From: Thermoguttaceae bacterium
Lineage (GTDB): Bacteria; Planctomycetota; Planctomycetia; Pirellulales; Thermoguttaceae
Assembly: GCA_017454585.1 (NCBI GenBank)
Contig: JAFTCU010000066.1
Location: 1-43,384 of the forward strand
Direction of reading: 5' to 3'
DNA: 43,384 bases
A model generated the notes under the pieces. It worked only from the letters and a program-made list of their open reading frames with translations, was not told the origin of the DNA and did no database searches. The translations under genes and the position numbers were made by a program. Positions 24,985 through 33,091 of the stretch are shown here, one piece after another; position 1 is the first letter of the stretch; each line of letters starts with the position of its first letter.

Positions 24985-25434
24985 CTACTTTTCAAAAAAC
25001 ACAAAGGACAAATTTTCCGTTTCTTTTTCTATCCGGGTTTTGTGGAATCCTGCGCGTTCGTAAAGACGCACATTCCCCAAATTGTCGGCCCGGGTAAAAA
25101 GTTTGCAGTGTTGGTGAGGAACCGTTTTTTCCAGCTCGTTCAGAAGCCTCGCTCCTATGCCCTGACGTCGAAAGGCCGGGTGAACCACGAGTTTCGCGAC
25201 GAAAAGCGTCCCATCCTCTACATGGCCCCGTATGGAACCGATGATTTGACTGTTTTTTTCGTCGCAGGCTTTCAAAACCGGACCGTTTTGGAATTCCTGC
25301 TGAATTTCTTCCAGAGTTTCAGTCAGCGGCTGGATCGTCCAGTCGTGCAGAATTTCCGCTTCCGATTGGAACGCCAGACGTTGAAGCGCCAGAATCTCCG
25401 GCAGGTCGGAAAAGAGAGCAGGGGAAATGTTCAT
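24985..25434 (-). CDS. GNAT family N-acetyltransferase
   Basis: A 149-residue cytoplasmic acetyltransferase with the acetyl-CoA pyrophosphate-binding motif RRQGIG (residues 89-94) in LVVHPAFRRQGIGARLLNEL, and the typical C-terminal LYERAGF. The ATG at 25434 was chosen because MNISPALFSDLPEILALQR is a standard GNAT beginning; a GTG at 25491 would overlap the NAD kinase gene. It lies 40 bases after the NAD kinase stop and 16 bases before the NPCBM gene. The acyl acceptor cannot be predicted. Confidence 0.9.
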   Translation of the reverse strand: MNISPALFSDLPEILALQRLAFQSEAEILHDWTIQPLTETLEEIQQEFQNGPVLKACDEKNSQIIGSIRGHVEDGTLFVAKLVVHPAFRRQGIGARLLNELEKTVPHQHCKLFTRADNLGNVRLYERAGFHKTRIEKETENLSFVFFEK

Positions 25435-25474
25435 GACATGATTCTGATCACGAAAAAGTAAGCTTTCTCTTGAT

Positions 25475-26389
25475 TTAACCCAAGTGGCCACCCCAGCCGA
25501 GTTTCTTCTGGAGCTTCAGGTAGTAGGAAAAGCCCGGAACGTTCAACATTTCAAACTCGATGGGTGAAGGGGTGATTTCCACCTGATCGGCGAGCGTAAT
25601 TTCCGCGATTTGGTTTCCATCCACCACTACAGCTGTTTTGGTACGTTCCGAGGTGAGATTAAATCGGTACTTGCGCAAGGACGAATCGACAATTGGCCGG
25701 AATGTCAGGGTATGAGGGGCGATTGGCGAAATCACTACCGCATCAAGCCCCGGGCGAAGGATCGGTCCGCCCACAGAGAGATTATGTGCGGTGGAACCAA
25801 TCGGGGTCGCCAGGATGATCCCGTCGCAGCGGCAAGTCGTCACGCACTCATCATCCGCCCAGATCCGCAGCTCGATGATGTGGAACTCCGCGCTTTGAAT
25901 GGCTGTTTCGTTCATTACGAGCGAGGAAATTTCCATCTCAGAAGGCATTCCGACGTCTTTCCGAACAGTACAATTCAGCAGACGATGACGCGAAATGGAA
26001 AATCCTCCCAAGGATTCACCGTGAGCAGAAAACGTGTTTTTTCGTAGCGATTCGAGCCACTTTGGACCTTGTGCGCGTTCCAGTGCCGTGAGTTTTTCCA
26101 GTACAGCGATCAAGTCGTCATCCCGGGAAAGTTCCGCAAGGAAACCGAGCCGACCCAGATTCACTGCCAGAAGCGGGATTTGGTGCTTGCCCATCTGTTG
26201 AACGGCACGTAATATGGAACCATCGCCGCCGAAAACGAGTGCGATGTCTGCTTCCACGCAGGAAAGGTCCACTTTGCCGGTGAGATCTTCAAGGACGATC
26301 CGGGCGTGGTTTTCTATGGTGGGCCGAAGAGCCTGGACGGTTTCAGGAACACCGGGACGGTTTTGATAGCCTAGGATGATTACGCGCAT
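25475..26389 (-). CDS. nadK: NAD kinase
   Basis: A 304-residue NAD(+)/NADH kinase, which phosphorylates the 2'-hydroxyl of the adenosine ribose to make NADP. Visible motifs are the catalytic GGDGS (residues 54-58, Asp56), VNLGRLGFLAEL, the MNETAIQ nucleotide-binding segment and the glycine-rich DGIILATPIGSTAH loop, followed by ISPIAPHTLTFRP. I took the ATG at 26389 because MRVIILGYQNR is the natural first strand; upstream in-frame extension has no family support. It sits 35 bases after the GH51 gene and before a GNAT gene, an unusual place for a housekeeping cofactor enzyme. Confidence 0.95.
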   Translation of the reverse strand: MRVIILGYQNRPGVPETVQALRPTIENHARIVLEDLTGKVDLSCVEADIALVFGGDGSILRAVQQMGKHQIPLLAVNLGRLGFLAELSRDDDLIAVLEKLTALERAQGPKWLESLRKNTFSAHGESLGGFSISRHRLLNCTVRKDVGMPSEMEISSLVMNETAIQSAEFHIIELRIWADDECVTTCRCDGIILATPIGSTAHNLSVGGPILRPGLDAVVISPIAPHTLTFRPIVDSSLRKYRFNLTSERTKTAVVVDGNQIAEITLADQVEITPSPIEFEMLNVPGFSYYLKLQKKLGWGGHLG

Positions 26390-26424
26390 AAACAAACTAA
26401 AAAATATAAATTCAAAGTACTTTT

Positions 26425-28293
26425 TCAAGGTGCAAGCCGAACACAAGCCTGCGAAGCCGGGCCAATGACGAGTTCGCAAAAATCCCCATCGAGTTTTATT
26501 TCACAGGGTTTCCGTGTGTAGCGGCAACCAATTTCGAGACCATCGGGAACCAGAGCCTCGGCAGAGACGACCTTGCTGCGGCCTCCCGTGGGAATACGGA
26601 ACGTCCGATTCTCCGTGGTGGAGAAATTGTAGAACGTCATATACCTTGAGCCGTCTTTTGCGTCTGTCAAGAACGCATCGTCGGGCAAGTCGGGAATGTT
26701 CACAGGAATACCGTCCACGTGCCCCTTCCAAAGACGCATCGCCTCACCTATTGATGTAAGGTGGCTCTCGAATGGACCGACCTCGATCGCGTGTTCGTTC
26801 ACGGGCTGGAAGTAGCACACGCATTTTAAGCCGCATTCTTCCCAGTTCCGCATCAGGCCGTTAAGCATCTTGGCCGCGTAAAGGCCCTCAACGATTCCCT
26901 CGTCACGGTACCAGGCGTACCAAAGGTTCCATTCGTCGTAGGATATTCCGATATTCGGCGGGAGTTGGGCGCGGCAATTCTTCAATGCGTTGATCGCGTT
27001 GTCCGCACTCCTGGAAATGGTCTCATAAAGTGCCGCAGTGGTTTCGGGGGTGGAATAGTCATAGAGAGCCTGCCAGTGGTCGTAGCGGTGATACGAGATG
27101 ATCGGTGCGACATCCGCCAGTACTTTCGCGGAATTTTCGATCCAATTCTTGTTGGGATACAGACCGGACGAAGTGATCGTCAGTTCCGGGTCCACCTTCA
27201 GCATCGCCTCAGCATGCGGACGGACCCAATTCGCATATTCCTTTGCGCCGTTTGGGCCTTCCATGTGCCCATAGCCCATTTCATTGCCGAGAGACCAAAG
27301 CTTCACGCGCCCATTGCAGGCTTTTACCCAGTCCGCCGAGTCCTGTGGGGATTCCCAGGCAGCATTGATGGTGAAAAATGGTTTCGCCCCGATTTTCTCG
27401 CAAAGGGCGAGTACGTCCTCCATTCCAATGTCGTTAGAATCATAGCCGAGCGAATGAGGCTGGGTCTCGATTTCTGTGTAGGACTGAAGCGGGGCGCGCT
27501 CGTCGGGGTCGGTAATCAGCCCGTCTCGCCATCGGTATTCACCTGCGAAGTTCCCTCCGGGCCAGCGGATGATCGAGGTGCCGATCTCGCGCAAGTTTTC
27601 GACGACATCGGCACGTAACCCGTGGAAATGGTCAGCAGGAAGAAGCGATACCGCACCAATTGCGCAGTAACTTTTCCCCTTCACTCCGACCGAAATCTTC
27701 ACCATGGTGTTCTTTTCAAGGGTGAAGTCGAACGCGATCCGTGTCCAGGCTCGGGGGTTTTCCGTCTTCACGGTGAACTCCCGCTCAGTGAGAGTCTGGC
27801 CTTCCTCGCCCGTCACGCGCAGAACCATTACTGTATCGTTGGGATGAAGCGTACTTACGACCGCCTTGAACGTGTGTGCCACGCCGCCGCGTATTCCGAT
27901 ATTCCCCTGGGTGATACCCGCCTCACCATTAGGGTCAAGACTTCCGACGATTTGACAGCCGATTTCATTTCGGCGGACCATGGCGCTTCGAGCTGCATGT
28001 CGTGTGCAGCCGTAGCCCGGATCCTGGTAATAGGCGTGAGTGCCGTACGGTTCCCACATCATCACGACTCCACGGCGGGAGGGTTTACCGGCGAACTTGC
28101 GGTTCCGTACGAGCTGGGCCGAGATCCCGTTCTGAACGGCAGAACGCGTGTGTTCCAGGTTCTGGCCGAACAGGAACGCCGGGATCGATTCTTTATCGCC
28201 GTGAACAGGTTCGGCCTTGAGCAGATTTACGCAGGAAACAAGCAGGAGGGATACGATTGCAAACGTTATGGCCGTTTTAAGGATTCTCTTCAT
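26425..28293 (-). CDS. GH51 alpha-L-arabinofuranosidase, exported
   Basis: A 622-residue enzyme of glycoside hydrolase family 51, which removes alpha-L-arabinofuranosyl side chains from arabinoxylan or arabinan with retention of configuration. The acid/base glutamate is E338 (SLGNEMGYGH) and the nucleophile E454 (ISYDEWNLWY). Also visible are IRWPGGNFAGEYRWRDGL and SYHRYDHW. Residues about 80-225 form an N-terminal beta-sandwich insert. The signal peptide (TFAIVSLLLVSCVNLLKAEP) contains LVSC, a possible lipobox, so it may be either lipid-anchored or cleaved after LKA. It follows the shell-protein gene by 28 bases and precedes nadK by 35, and no Shine-Dalgarno motif is visible. Confidence 0.95.
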   Translation of the reverse strand: MKRILKTAITFAIVSLLLVSCVNLLKAEPVHGDKESIPAFLFGQNLEHTRSAVQNGISAQLVRNRKFAGKPSRRGVVMMWEPYGTHAYYQDPGYGCTRHAARSAMVRRNEIGCQIVGSLDPNGEAGITQGNIGIRGGVAHTFKAVVSTLHPNDTVMVLRVTGEEGQTLTEREFTVKTENPRAWTRIAFDFTLEKNTMVKISVGVKGKSYCAIGAVSLLPADHFHGLRADVVENLREIGTSIIRWPGGNFAGEYRWRDGLITDPDERAPLQSYTEIETQPHSLGYDSNDIGMEDVLALCEKIGAKPFFTINAAWESPQDSADWVKACNGRVKLWSLGNEMGYGHMEGPNGAKEYANWVRPHAEAMLKVDPELTITSSGLYPNKNWIENSAKVLADVAPIISYHRYDHWQALYDYSTPETTAALYETISRSADNAINALKNCRAQLPPNIGISYDEWNLWYAWYRDEGIVEGLYAAKMLNGLMRNWEECGLKCVCYFQPVNEHAIEVGPFESHLTSIGEAMRLWKGHVDGIPVNIPDLPDDAFLTDAKDGSRYMTFYNFSTTENRTFRIPTGGRSKVVSAEALVPDGLEIGCRYTRKPCEIKLDGDFCELVIGPASQACVRLAP

Positions 28294-28321
28294 GGAAGTT
28301 TGGGGCAGGGGATTTAGGGAA

Positions 28322-28882
28322 TTAAAGGTACTCTGTCAACAGTTCTTCAGAAGGGTTGGAAATGACGACTTCCGAAACGAGCAAGCCCCGCCGGCGTATT
28401 TCGTCCGCGGCGGCTTTCGTGCTGGTTTTCACGTCCGAAAGAGGACCGACGAGCATCAAAAGCCCTTTTCCACCGAGAGCCATCGCGAGGTGAAGCCGGA
28501 TGAGCGTCACGTTGCCCGCTTTGGCCGCGTAGTCGGAGGCCGCCATGACGGAACAGGCGCCAAAAGACTCGACGATCCCCAAGGCCGGGACACACGGAGA
28601 GGGAAGAATGACGGAGCCTCCCAGAGCCGCGAAAACCGCCGGGTGTACACGTGGACAGACGAGCGAATCGATGACCGCCTCGCCGCCGATTTTCACGCCG
28701 GTATCGACTGCGGTTTGAACTTCATCCACGCCCCCGCAGACCGCCAGAAGGTATTTCCCCGCGCAAATCGTTCGGCCAATCAGAACCTGAACGTTGGAGG
28801 TTTTGATCATTTCGTCCTGAGCCTGCATTCCTTTTCCAACGCTTTGAAACTCGACGACGCCGACACACATCGTTTTTTCCAT
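28322..28882 (-). CDS. PduT-like tandem-domain bacterial microcompartment shell protein (BMC-T)
   Basis: A 186-residue protein made of two BMC domains in tandem: MCVGVVEFQSVGKGMQAQDEM begins the first and ALGIVESFGACSVMAASD the second, near residue 97. BMC-T proteins form trimeric pseudohexagonal tiles of protein-shelled organelles. Length and sequence closely follow PduT, and Cys40 in RTICAGKYLL lies where PduT carries the cysteine (SKTICPGKF context) that binds a [4Fe-4S] cluster at the trimer pore. No other shell or core enzyme gene lies in this window. A strong GAGGAG ribosome binding site precedes the ATG. It is the first gene of a unit continuing with GH51, nadK, GNAT and an NPCBM protein. 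Confidence 0.93.
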   Translation of the reverse strand: MEKTMCVGVVEFQSVGKGMQAQDEMIKTSNVQVLIGRTICAGKYLLAVCGGVDEVQTAVDTGVKIGGEAVIDSLVCPRVHPAVFAALGGSVILPSPCVPALGIVESFGACSVMAASDYAAKAGNVTLIRLHLAMALGGKGLLMLVGPLSDVKTSTKAAADEIRRRGLLVSEVVISNPSEELLTEYL

Positions 28883-28924
28883 GACTTCTCCTCATTAATG
28901 GACCTAAAAAATTACCCAGATTCC

Positions 28925-28953
28925 AGTATAGCACATTTCGGGCTTTCTGTCAA
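28925..28953 (-). promoter_or_regulatory. Strong promoter for the shell-protein transcription unit
   Basis: On the minus strand TTGACA (28953-28948), a 17-base spacer and TATACT (28930-28925). Predicted start is near 28918, with a leader of about 35 bases carrying the GAGGAG ribosome binding site. Confidence 0.82.
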
Positions 28954-29093
28954 GGAAAAGGGCCTTTTTTTTGAAATTTTTTCGGAATTCCGCGAAAGAT
29001 CAAATGTTTATGCCGATTTGTTAGTTGAGGGAATATAAAACGTTCCTGAATCATTTTCCTGCTCAATTCATTTCGTATTTCCCACGTTTAAAG

Positions 29094-30077
29094 ATGCAGT
29101 CTCCAATCCTCCAGATCGCTCATTCTTTGGGTTTTCCTCTCGTTGGAATTGTCCCGGCGGAGAAACCGCGGACGTTTCGCGCCTACGAGCAGTGGCTTTC
29201 TGAGGGAATGAACGGTGAACTGGCGTACCTGCGCGAAAATGCCGAGGCGCGGAAGTCTCCCGAGTCGGTTCTGCTGGGGGCCCGGTCGGTCATCATGCTC
29301 GGGATGCCGTTCGGGGAGGTCGAGCGCACGGCGCGTGAGGAATTCGGCGACTGGCCCGTGATGAAACTTTTGCATAAACTCCCGCAGGACTTTCCCACGG
29401 ACGATTTGCCCGAGGGTTGGGGCTGGGTGGCCGAATACGCCTCCAGCGGGGTCGATTACCACGACGTGATCCGCAAACGGCTCAAAGTGTTTCAGAAGGA
29501 GCTGAAAGCCCGTTTCCCCGACCAGACCTCGCGCGGGATCGTCGATACGGCGCCGCTTCTGGAGCGGGAATACGCCGAAACGGCCGGCCTGGGTTTTGTG
29601 GGACGCAATCGGATGCTCATCCACCCGGAATTTGGGAGTTTCTTCTTTCTCGCGTCGATCCTGACGACGGAAACGCTCCCGTATTTACCACTTTTGACCC
29701 GTGAAGAGACGCTCCGGCTCCGGCATGCCTGCGAGACGTGCGGCAAATGCCAGAAAAACTGCCCGAGCGGCGCACTGAGCGATGAAGGTTTGGACGCGAG
29801 ACGCTGCGTGAGCGCTCTGACGATCGAGACGCGGGGCGATTTTGCCCACGAAATTCTGCCACTCATCGGGAGGCGGGTCATGGGCTGCGACGAGTGCCAG
29901 CGCACGTGCCCGTGGAATCAGAAGATCCTGAAAAAACGCGAACGGACCGCCATCGATTTGACGTCAGTCCCGGAAATGACGGAAGAAGATTTTCGCCGTG
30001 TTTTCGCCCACACGCCCTTCTGGCGAGCGACACTGCCGGGACTGAAACGAAACAGCGGGCTTGGGAAAAAAGAGTAG
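29094..30077 (+). CDS. queG: Epoxyqueuosine reductase QueG (short form)
   Basis: A 327-residue cobalamin- and iron-sulfur-dependent enzyme that reduces epoxyqueuosine to queuosine in tRNA, the last step of queuosine synthesis. Motifs include ARSVIMLGMPF, SSGVDYHDVIRKRL, DTAPLLEREYAETAGLGFVGRN, FFFLASILTT, and two [4Fe-4S] motifs: CETCGKCQKNCP and CDECQRTCPW. It lacks the C-terminal HEAT-like extension of longer homologues. The ATG at 29094 starts MQSPILQIAHSLGF; a TTG 69 bases upstream is not supported by the family. The leader is pyrimidine-rich without a Shine-Dalgarno motif. It diverges from the shell-protein unit; no other queuosine gene is near. Confidence 0.95.
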   Translation: MQSPILQIAHSLGFPLVGIVPAEKPRTFRAYEQWLSEGMNGELAYLRENAEARKSPESVLLGARSVIMLGMPFGEVERTAREEFGDWPVMKLLHKLPQDFPTDDLPEGWGWVAEYASSGVDYHDVIRKRLKVFQKELKARFPDQTSRGIVDTAPLLEREYAETAGLGFVGRNRMLIHPEFGSFFFLASILTTETLPYLPLLTREETLRLRHACETCGKCQKNCPSGALSDEGLDARRCVSALTIETRGDFAHEILPLIGRRVMGCDECQRTCPWNQKILKKRERTAIDLTSVPEMTEEDFRRVFAHTPFWRATLPGLKRNSGLGKKE

Positions 30078-30219
30078 GAAATAATACTTCATCGTGAAAA
30101 CCATAAACCTGACAAAACATTCTTCGAGCCGCACAAAGGACGATGGAGTGAATCGGTCCTCTAAATTTTCTTGGTTACGATTTTGTGGGCTTTTTTCTGG
30201 AAATGTCAGTAACACGGTA

Positions 30220-30247
30220 TTGACGAATACTTTGCTTGTGGTATAAT
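30220..30247 (+). promoter_or_regulatory. Strong promoter before the RlmM-like gene
   Basis: TTGACG (30220-30225), 16 bases, TATAAT (30242-30247). Transcription should start near 30254, leaving a leader of about 190 bases, long for this window. Confidence 0.78.
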
Positions 30248-30314
30248 TTAAATGTGGACAAGATTCTTCCTCAGCCAGATGAACCTTAATTTCACTCTTT
30301 AAAGCCATTATTCC

Positions 30315-30430
30315 GGGTTTTTGCCCCATACGTGTCCCCGCAAAATCAGGCTTAATTTGATACGCATGGGGTTTCATACACGGCTATTAATGTTCAACCG
30401 CAAAAGCGGTTACTGTGGCAAACCCTTTTT
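30315..30430 (+). ncRNA. Candidate structured leader RNA or attenuator
   Basis: Within the leader GGGTTTTTGCC (30315-30325) can pair with GGCAAACCC (30417-30425, two bulged bases), enclosing a 13-position stem CCCCATACGTGTC (30324-30336) with GATACGCATGGGG (30359-30371) and a 6-pair hairpin AACCGC-AAAA-GCGGTT (30396-30411). TTTTT follows the outer strand. The outer and first inner stems compete for two bases. I do not recognise a known riboswitch class. This is the main content of the 369-base gap 30078-30446. Confidence 0.45.
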
Positions 30431-30446
30431 CCCTTAACCCATTTTC

Positions 30447-31619
30447 ATGTCCAATTTCATTTTCACCACATCGCAGGTCGGGGCGGAACCCATCATCAAA
30501 GAAGAAATCGTCGGTCAATTTCCCGATGCGCGGCTTGCGTTTTCCCGGCCCGGTCTGCTCACATTCAAACTCCCGGACGAAAACATTCAGACACTTCAGA
30601 AAATGGAGGTCCCCCTGAAAAACGTCTTCGCCCGCACGTGGGGGTACTCGCTCGGCTCTCTGCGGGGTGAAACCGTCGAAGAACTTTTGCCCAAACTCTG
30701 GGAACTCACCGGCGAGCAGCGTTTCGACCGGATCCACGTCTTCGGCCGCGATCTGCACAAAATCGGCGACTACAAATTCGAGCCGCGCCTGACCGACGAG
30801 GCGTACGACCTCTGCCGCCAGCTTTCCGGGGCGTACCCGTTCGACTCGCTCAAGAGCAAAGATCAGCGCGAAGCCGCTCTGGAGGGGGAAACCGTGTTGG
30901 ACGTGATCCTCGTGAACCCGACGCCGCCCGCGCGTGTGACGGACTTCGTGGCCAAACGCGAAACTGCCGAGGGTGAACCGAAACCGCAGAAAGCCCGAAA
31001 AGCCCGCGAGAAAAAAGCCGGCCCGAGGTTTGAGTGGCTCGTCGGGTGGCACCACGTCCACTCCTTTCAGTCGGCTTTTCCAGGCGGGATGCTGGATCTG
31101 GAAGTTCCGGAAGAGGTCGTTTCCCGCGCGTGGCTCAAGATGGAAGAGGCGCTGCGCTGGTCCCATTTCCCGATTTTCAACGCCCGGGTCTGCGAAATCG
31201 GCAGTGCCCCCGGCGGGGCGACGCAGGCCCTGCTCTCACGTGGGAACGAAGTCATGGGCGTGGACCCGGCCGAGATGCACCCGAACGTTTTGGCCGACCC
31301 GAAATTCCACCACATCCGCTCCCGGATCGCGTTCGTGAAGCGCAAGGAGTTCCGGCGGGTCCGCTGGCTCACGTGCGACATTAACGTCCCGCCGAACTAC
31401 ACGCTGGACGTCATTGAGTCGGTCGTGATGCACCCGGAGGTGAGCGTCCGCGGAATGATCCTGACGCTGAAATTCCCCGACTGGAACATGGGGTTCGAGG
31501 TGAAAGACTACATCGCCCGGATCAAGTCGTGGGGCTTCAACATCGTGCGCGCCCGTCAGCTACATTACAGCCATCAGGAGATCTGCGTCGCGTGTTTGAA
31601 AAAGCCGTTCAGGAAGTAA
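30447..31619 (+). CDS. RlmM-like FtsJ-domain rRNA 2'-O-methyltransferase
   Basis: A 390-residue SAM-dependent methyltransferase. Residues 1-170 resemble the THUMP-type N-terminal RNA-binding part of RlmM (NFIFTTSQVGAEPIIKEEI). A Lys/Arg-rich linker lies near 170-190. The catalytic Rossmann domain carries the SAM motif GSAPGG (252-257) in EIGSAPGGATQALLSRG, then VMGVDPAEM, TCDINVPPNY (catalytic Asp candidate) and MILTLKFPDW (catalytic Lys candidate), the K-D-K-type layout of RrmJ/FtsJ enzymes. RlmM modifies C2498 of 23S rRNA in E. coli; the exact target here is not certain. The start has no Shine-Dalgarno motif. A strong promoter and a structured leader precede it. Confidence 0.85.
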   Translation: MSNFIFTTSQVGAEPIIKEEIVGQFPDARLAFSRPGLLTFKLPDENIQTLQKMEVPLKNVFARTWGYSLGSLRGETVEELLPKLWELTGEQRFDRIHVFGRDLHKIGDYKFEPRLTDEAYDLCRQLSGAYPFDSLKSKDQREAALEGETVLDVILVNPTPPARVTDFVAKRETAEGEPKPQKARKAREKKAGPRFEWLVGWHHVHSFQSAFPGGMLDLEVPEEVVSRAWLKMEEALRWSHFPIFNARVCEIGSAPGGATQALLSRGNEVMGVDPAEMHPNVLADPKFHHIRSRIAFVKRKEFRRVRWLTCDINVPPNYTLDVIESVVMHPEVSVRGMILTLKFPDWNMGFEVKDYIARIKSWGFNIVRARQLHYSHQEICVACLKKPFRK

Positions 31620-31668
31620 AGCCAAGGCCCATTTAAAAAACGCCAAGCGCGTACTACTTCAGAGTTTC

Positions 31669-31788
31669 ATTTAAACACGGATTTCCACGGATTAAAGAGA
31701 TTAAAAGGATTTCTTCCGGAAAGACTTCAAACTCTTTTTCTGAAAATCTGTGCAAATCCATTTAATCCGTGAAAATCCGTGTTTAAAT
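31669..31788. repeat. Palindromic intergenic element E (CACGGATT units)
   Basis: Arms ATTTAAACACGGATTT at 31669-31684 and its reverse complement at 31773-31788 pair almost perfectly, continuing through CACGGATTAA. GATT-containing units recur every 9-10 bases. The centre GGAAAGACTTCAAACTCTTT resembles the core of elements A, B and C. It lies between the RlmM-like and SGNH genes. Confidence 0.88.
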
Positions 31789-31891
31789 CTCGCGCAGAAG
31801 CGGGACTGGTACGGAGTTTACCCACGTGTTTTCCGCTCAACCAATCATTTAGTGATTTTCCCTTAATCCACGTCTCAAAAAGGACCCCACC

Positions 31892-33052
31892 ATGAAACAT
31901 TTTTCCATCCTGCTTTCCGTCTTCGCTCTGTTTTTCTGCCTGGCCGCTGCGCGGGCGGAAACCGTGAAAAACACGAATCTCCGCGGGTCGTACTCCAACT
32001 CCCAGTTCGTCTTTGAGACCACCGGTCACGGCCGCGTCGCGTTCCTCGGCGGTTCCATCACCGAAATGGACGGCTACCGCCCCATGGTCTGCGAGTTTTT
32101 GCAGGAACGCTTCCCCAAGACCGAATTTGATTTCGTGGCGGCGGGGATCAGTTCCACCTGCTCCGACACGGGCGCGTTCCGCCTCGAGTCCGACGTTCTG
32201 GCCCACGGCCCGATCGACCTCTTTTTCCTTGAATTCTCTGTCAACGACGATCAGGACGGCCATTTCTCGCTCGAACACGCCATCCGCGGCTTTGAGGGGG
32301 TCGTGCGACACATTCGGACCGAATGCCCGAACGTGGACATCGTGGTGACGTTCTTCGTGAACGAAAACCTCATGGCCCGGTACCGTGCCGGCGATGAGGC
32401 CGTGAGCATCCAGGCCCACAGACGCGTCGCGGAGCATTACGGCATTTCGACCATCAACCTCGCCAAAGAGATTCAGGAAGAGATCGACGCGAAGCAGATC
32501 ACGTGGCAGGAATTCGGCGGCGTTCACCCGGCCCCGCGCGGGAACCGGATCTGCACGGAAATGATCAAGAGCGTCCTGAACGAGGCGTGGAAAACGAAAG
32601 CCTCGGCCGTGAAACCGCACGAAATGCCGGCCCAAATCGACCCGTGGTCGTACGTGAACGGCTCGTTCCGTGGCTTTGACTGCGTGAAAACCGACGGCTT
32701 CCAGATCAGCGTGCCGGACTGGAAAAATATTCCCGGCGGGTTCCGCGGACGGTTCGGCGGGCTGAATTGCCTCTGGGCCGACCAGCCCGGCGCGACGTGC
32801 GAGTTCCAGTTCGTCGGGAAGGCCATCGGGCTTTACGTTCTGGCCGGTCCTGACTCGGGGAAAGTCGAGTTTTCCATTGATGGCGGCGAGTTCCTCAGCG
32901 CCGAGGTCCATCACGCGTACTCGACGGGCCTGCACTCCCCGCGCACGGTCATGCTGGCTGATGAACTGGAACGCGGGCAGCACACGGTGACACTTCGGAT
33001 CCCGGGTGAAAACTGCGCCCTGCGGATCCTGGAAATTTGCATCGGGAAATAA
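31892..33052 (+). CDS. Secreted SGNH/GDSL-family hydrolase
   Basis: A 386-residue exported esterase-like protein with signal peptide ending ARA-ET near residue 22. The four SGNH blocks are visible: Ser55 in FLGGSIT, Gly in AAGISST near residue 85, Asn118 in LEFSVNDD, and His212 with its partner in GGVHPAPRGN. Such enzymes often remove acetyl or other esters from polysaccharides. The last 150 residues (from about SYVNGSFRGFDC) look like a separate beta-sandwich domain ending in LRIPGENCALRILEICIGK. AAGGA lies eight bases before the ATG. It is followed 39 bases later by the amidotransferase/NlpC fusion gene, so the two are probably co-transcribed. Confidence 0.92.
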   Translation: MKHFSILLSVFALFFCLAAARAETVKNTNLRGSYSNSQFVFETTGHGRVAFLGGSITEMDGYRPMVCEFLQERFPKTEFDFVAAGISSTCSDTGAFRLESDVLAHGPIDLFFLEFSVNDDQDGHFSLEHAIRGFEGVVRHIRTECPNVDIVVTFFVNENLMARYRAGDEAVSIQAHRRVAEHYGISTINLAKEIQEEIDAKQITWQEFGGVHPAPRGNRICTEMIKSVLNEAWKTKASAVKPHEMPAQIDPWSYVNGSFRGFDCVKTDGFQISVPDWKNIPGGFRGRFGGLNCLWADQPGATCEFQFVGKAIGLYVLAGPDSGKVEFSIDGGEFLSAEVHHAYSTGLHSPRTVMLADELERGQHTVTLRIPGENCALRILEICIGK

Positions 33053-33091
33053 CGAAATACGAGTTCAAAACGATCAATGAAGGAACAAACC

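Noticed and set aside
28322..28882. A complete microcompartment locus in this window
   Set aside because: No second shell protein, pentameric vertex protein, aldehyde dehydrogenase or aldolase is encoded nearby.
29025..29093. TTG start extending QueG by 23 residues
   Set aside because: The extra residues do not resemble QueG N-termini, and the ATG at 29094 starts the conserved region.
30405..30430. c-di-GMP riboswitch, from the GGCAAACCC motif
   Set aside because: The required downstream GACGCAAAGCC-type element and the two-helix order are missing.
30254..30430. 6S RNA or tmRNA
   Set aside because: The length is suitable for 6S RNA, but the long rod with a central bubble and any tmRNA sequence hallmarks are not evident.
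5935..31788. Insertion sequences or MITEs with transposase-type ends
   Set aside because: The elements differ in arm sequence, show no clear target duplications and have no associated transposase, so I annotate them only as repeats.
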